Shown: positions 21,601 through 22,887 of the stretch, one piece after another
How the letters are laid out: every line of letters begins with the position of its first letter
Position numbering within the stretch: position 1 is the stretch's first letter
Assembly: GCA_027576995.1 (NCBI GenBank)
Contig: JANBQC010000245.1
Span: forward strand, 9,569-32,455
DNA: 22,887 nt
From: Dimargaris cristalligena
Taxonomy: Eukaryota > Kickxellomycota > Dimargaritomycetes > Dimargaritales > Dimargaritaceae
Direction of reading: 5' to 3'
The notes under the pieces: model-generated
Database searches by the model: none
What the model was told of the DNA's origin: nothing
Seen by the model: the letters and a program-made list of their open reading frames with translations, nothing else
Made by a program: the position numbers and the translations under genes

Positions 21601-21680
21601 GCTTCTTCCTCCAGGGCCAGGAGATCCTGGGATCGCTCACAGGCCTGGGCGAATTTATCAACGACCAGCGGGATACTCAT
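18630..21680 (-). CDS. NUP107: NUP107/NUP84, outer-ring nucleoporin of the Y complex
   Basis: Scaffold nucleoporin of the Y-shaped (Nup107-160/Nup84) complex that forms the outer rings of the nuclear pore. The frame is 1,016 residues, intronless, longer than yeast Nup84 (726) and human NUP107 (925). The family signature around residues 235-280 reads LLDTLFQYIRRGRLEEAIDL followed by CYESGMPWRAASIRGGLMYHD. The C-terminal end also fits: a helix RFIPEIVFRLHTVLF, then LSHLVADEQYQLYREF and a final helix LPRLMSRFAQSSMSIL, matching the end of NUP107. The N-terminal 230 residues include a Pro/Ser-rich, probably disordered segment (about 150-225). The rest is predicted alpha-solenoid. The gene is divergent from TBCB and shares an 886-bp spacer with it. 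Confidence 0.93.
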   Translation of the reverse strand: MSIPLVVDKFAQACERSQDLLALEEEAGLALIFRDICQEQWDRIHEDQEQNAFPLARRTTAIGPLTLWRAEKNTWDLIHRLYFERLAAAPGEYASQPPSQAHPLDTDHALVQRLFAENRSLSEQSVVRSWLEAIAPPFSPTPARKGYWVYTKNALRSQSRPETVALSGGSSVRPEPSSPFGLNRPNPLALAARNTAAPLRPFSDPSTGNSGPSPVPMVSCLDPDAPIREGLPLHHEDETYEADLLDTLFQYIRRGRLEEAIDLCYESGMPWRAASIRGGLMYHDSQLEGTPLEDGPTGAQADVGGTLHRTLWKASCAQLARDTELPAMERAIYAALAGVLAAVLPACPTWEDQLWAYYTAMLEHQVEEYLNTHSHQLSLAEGAPHSATEPSWRLDALLDNQPLPVPPFPANASAVPTTPAMVFDAVTQARPPGASGLTEQDPYHWLQTQLILNQTTELTEQIASQLDSNYAIQLEPALLAYGRIGLEPLGSPLPAEPAATSPGTVSPDLLRLVAHVVIYLRAHGIDIPELAADSVVYRYIRLLVHQVHQAENEPKSLPARESLNKSSRFPDFARARGVSRDQPLGGGPDSAPSTLAEWIAMYTVKLPRTWQAPVYAQYLVGIRGPYEPYRRHALHRAQTAGLNVRQCARLATDVILERGLAQAPLSVESTQTPSGAIYDPVPDTDLDQIRALEWLSFDAELYLGLLLRGNALARQFLTRGRLSSCRALWEMVPEDLIRPGWFNAVSLLQKGADMGLGVTADSPESAPASPGEANPADFDWQLGWDEPPHTGKGPNDLPTSAFYSSAMDHDTGLPQSPVAGALRARKRELLDGVQEYFHYRNLIKCFKVYNEWAEALDHKPTPADLTDHRTIQTRPSTVKKSQATRLADWTSSFLQLTQQAEEALRRLLESDWLSTSVYSSGVAPDTELRNLQLADLRQRFIPEIVFRLHTVLFESRLVCPDNLNKSLTLSHLVADEQYQLYREFMKSDQLPRLMSRFAQSSMSILETPSTNPFQAA

Positions 21681-21779
21681 GCTGCGCGCGGTAAACAGGA
21701 GCCGGTATCAATGGCAAGAAATAAAATAAAAGAGGGGAAAAGGGGTAATTAAGTCTGCCTGGGCTGGTAAAGTGAAGGC

Positions 21780-21799
21780 AAAGTAAAGTAAAGTAAAGT
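21780..21799 (+). repeat. (AAAGT)4 microsatellite
   Basis: Four perfect tandem copies of a five-base unit lie about 100 bp upstream of the NUP107 start, in non-coding DNA. Confidence 0.9.
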
Positions 21800-22147
21800 A
21801 AGGAGTCCTGGTCCGGGAGTGAGCGGAACTGGTAGGTAACTTTCTTCCGCTGTATGGCCTCAATGAGCCAATTGGATGGAAGTCTCCCCTCTCCCATCAG
21901 CGTAACCTTAAGGATCCCCCTGCCCCGTTTTGCTAATGGGTTACTCGCAAATAAACGACGGGTATACTACCCCCGGCTTAAAATATCTCCGTTCCACCAA
22001 CGGCTGGCCAGGCGCATGATAGCCATCTATACTACACATACCATTTTAGGGGACAGTGGTATAATAGCTGAGTCCACTCGTATACGATACCAATCCAAGC
22101 TCCAAACTGTGCTGGCATTATTCCCTAGGGCTAGGGCTCGAAGGGGA

Positions 22148-22162
22148 ATTATTATTATTATT
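22148..22162 (+). repeat. (ATT)5 microsatellite
   Basis: Five perfect tandem copies of ATT lie in the NUP107-TBCB spacer, non-coding. Confidence 0.9.
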
Positions 22163-22566
22163 CGGATACCAACCCTCTACTCTTTAACGGTTAAACCACG
22201 TCGCACTTGTATATCATCTAATCTTTAGGGTTTGGCTAACTCTCTAACCCTGCCCTGAGCGGTCGAGTTGGCATCAACAAAAGTGGGAAATTTCTCTGTC
22301 CCGCCCCGGTCTTTCCCAGTGGGAATTGTTTTGCGACAAGTGGGTCGGTCCCTTTAGGGTGGCAAGGGAGAAGTGCCCAAAAGCCACCATGTAGGAGGTA
22401 ATAGGTGGGAGGGAGAAGATTCCTCAAGCCGCCTTTTGACCAATTCAACGTTATAATAGCTAGAGGGTTGTTAGTTAACTGCGCATATCACGACCACCTA
22501 CTTGACTTCGCTCCCCTATGCTTTTCAATCCCATTCCGACGGCCCCTTTTTATTTTAATATACACC

Positions 22567-22887
22567 ATGTCTATTGTCACCTTGTGGGTGGCTAGTGCCG
22601 ATACGCAGTCGGAGCGCCGCTTTGACAAGGCGCTATCGCTCGAGACTTTGAAAGTAAGGCAGTGCACCCCCCATCTGTCTAGCCCTTCCTATATAACACT
22701 CCTGGTGTATGCTCCCCCCCGCCTAGTTGACTAACCCCGGTCTTCTTATCCCTTGACCCTGCCCTCCCCACCATGACTCGGATAGACTAAGCTCGAGCCC
22801 ATTACCGGCATACCCGCCGCGGCCCAGTCTCTTGAACTGTACCAGGGTGAGATTTGCCTGGCCCAACTGAATGGGCCTCCGGACACG
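22567..22887 (+). CDS. TBCB: TBCB, tubulin-folding cofactor B (N-terminal part, cut by window edge)
   Basis: Tubulin-folding cofactor B (fission yeast Alp11, budding yeast Alf1) has an N-terminal ubiquitin-like domain and a C-terminal CAP-Gly domain, and works with cofactor E in handling alpha-tubulin. Exon 1 (22567-22653) encodes VTLWVASADTQSERRFDKAL and SLETLK after the ATG, which sits in a good context (ACACCATGT). Exon 2 (22786-22887) continues in phase 0 with TKLEPITGIPAAAQSLELYQ and GEICLAQL. Together these 63 residues form the start of the TBCB ubiquitin-like fold, with the expected spacing between ERRF..LK and KLE..GIP..LELY. The CAP-Gly domain would lie beyond the right edge. The second exon has no ATG and is easy to miss by simple frame scanning. 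Confidence 0.85.
22654..22785 (+). other. TBCB intron 1
   Basis: The donor AAA|GTAAGG, branch motif CTAAC at 22731-22735 and acceptor CGGATAG|ACT bound a 132-bp intron in phase 0. An alternative acceptor six bases later (ACTAAG) is also in frame, but would drop Thr-Lys and shorten the ubiquitin-like domain relative to the family. Confidence 0.8.

Larger units (their letters stand above)
21681..22566. promoter_or_regulatory. Shared spacer between divergent NUP107 and TBCB
   Basis: The two genes start on opposite strands 886 bp apart, so both promoters must lie here. The stretch just before TBCB is T/A-rich (CTTTTTATTTTAATATA ending a few bases before the ATG at 22567), which may serve as its core promoter. 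Open frames inside (for example 21854-22228) have no family resemblance. Two short microsatellites are listed separately. Confidence 0.5.

Noticed and set aside
21854..22228. 124-residue plus-strand frame upstream of TBCB
   Set aside because: It runs through the (ATT)5 microsatellite, begins antisense near the NUP107 promoter and resembles no family.
1..22887. Mobile element, CRISPR array, rRNA or prokaryotic operon
   Set aside because: No terminal repeats, transposase or reverse-transcriptase motifs, no regularly spaced repeats and no rRNA-like blocks were seen on either strand.

Overview
The window looks like nuclear DNA from a eukaryote with compact genes, most likely an early-diverging (non-Dikarya) fungus. 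Genes are long, GC-rich and mostly uninterrupted, separated by AT-richer spacers of 0.65-1.5 kb. The few introns are short (132-241 bp), with GT(A/G)AG-type donors, a CTAAC branch motif and TAG/CAG acceptors. There are no operons, ribosome-binding sites or bacterial-type elements. The assignment to early-diverging fungi is an inference from gene content (a full SMG1 kinase and an INTS13-like protein, both generally missing from well-studied yeasts) and from intron style; no rRNA or marker gene in the window proves it.

Layout, left to right. Five protein genes lie head-to-tail on the minus strand: BMS1 (1-1475, N-terminal 491 residues only, cut by the window edge), CTR9 (2470-5655), an INTS13/Asunder-like gene (6307-9102), SMG1 (17104-9913, four exons by my splice model, about 2198 residues) and NUP107/NUP84 (18630-21680). 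A sixth gene, TBCB (tubulin-folding cofactor B), starts at 22567 on the plus strand, divergent from NUP107; its first exon is only 29 codons, its second begins at 22786 and it runs off the right edge. The remaining spacers (1476-2469, 5656-6306, 9103-9912, 17105-18629, 21681-22566) hold no gene I can support, only candidate promoter or poly(A) sequences and minor simple repeats.

Functionally, the five minus-strand genes all touch RNA production or handling: ribosome assembly (BMS1), transcription elongation by the Paf1 complex (CTR9), Integrator-type RNA 3' processing/termination (INTS13-like), nonsense-mediated decay (SMG1) and the nuclear pore outer ring (NUP107). This is probably chance proximity of housekeeping genes, not an operon. 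The most notable content is the compact SMG1, whose FATC domain follows the kinase closely instead of after the very large insertion seen in animals, and its neighbour that resembles INTS13. I found no mobile element, CRISPR array, rRNA or tRNA, and nothing that clearly qualifies as a wholly new system.
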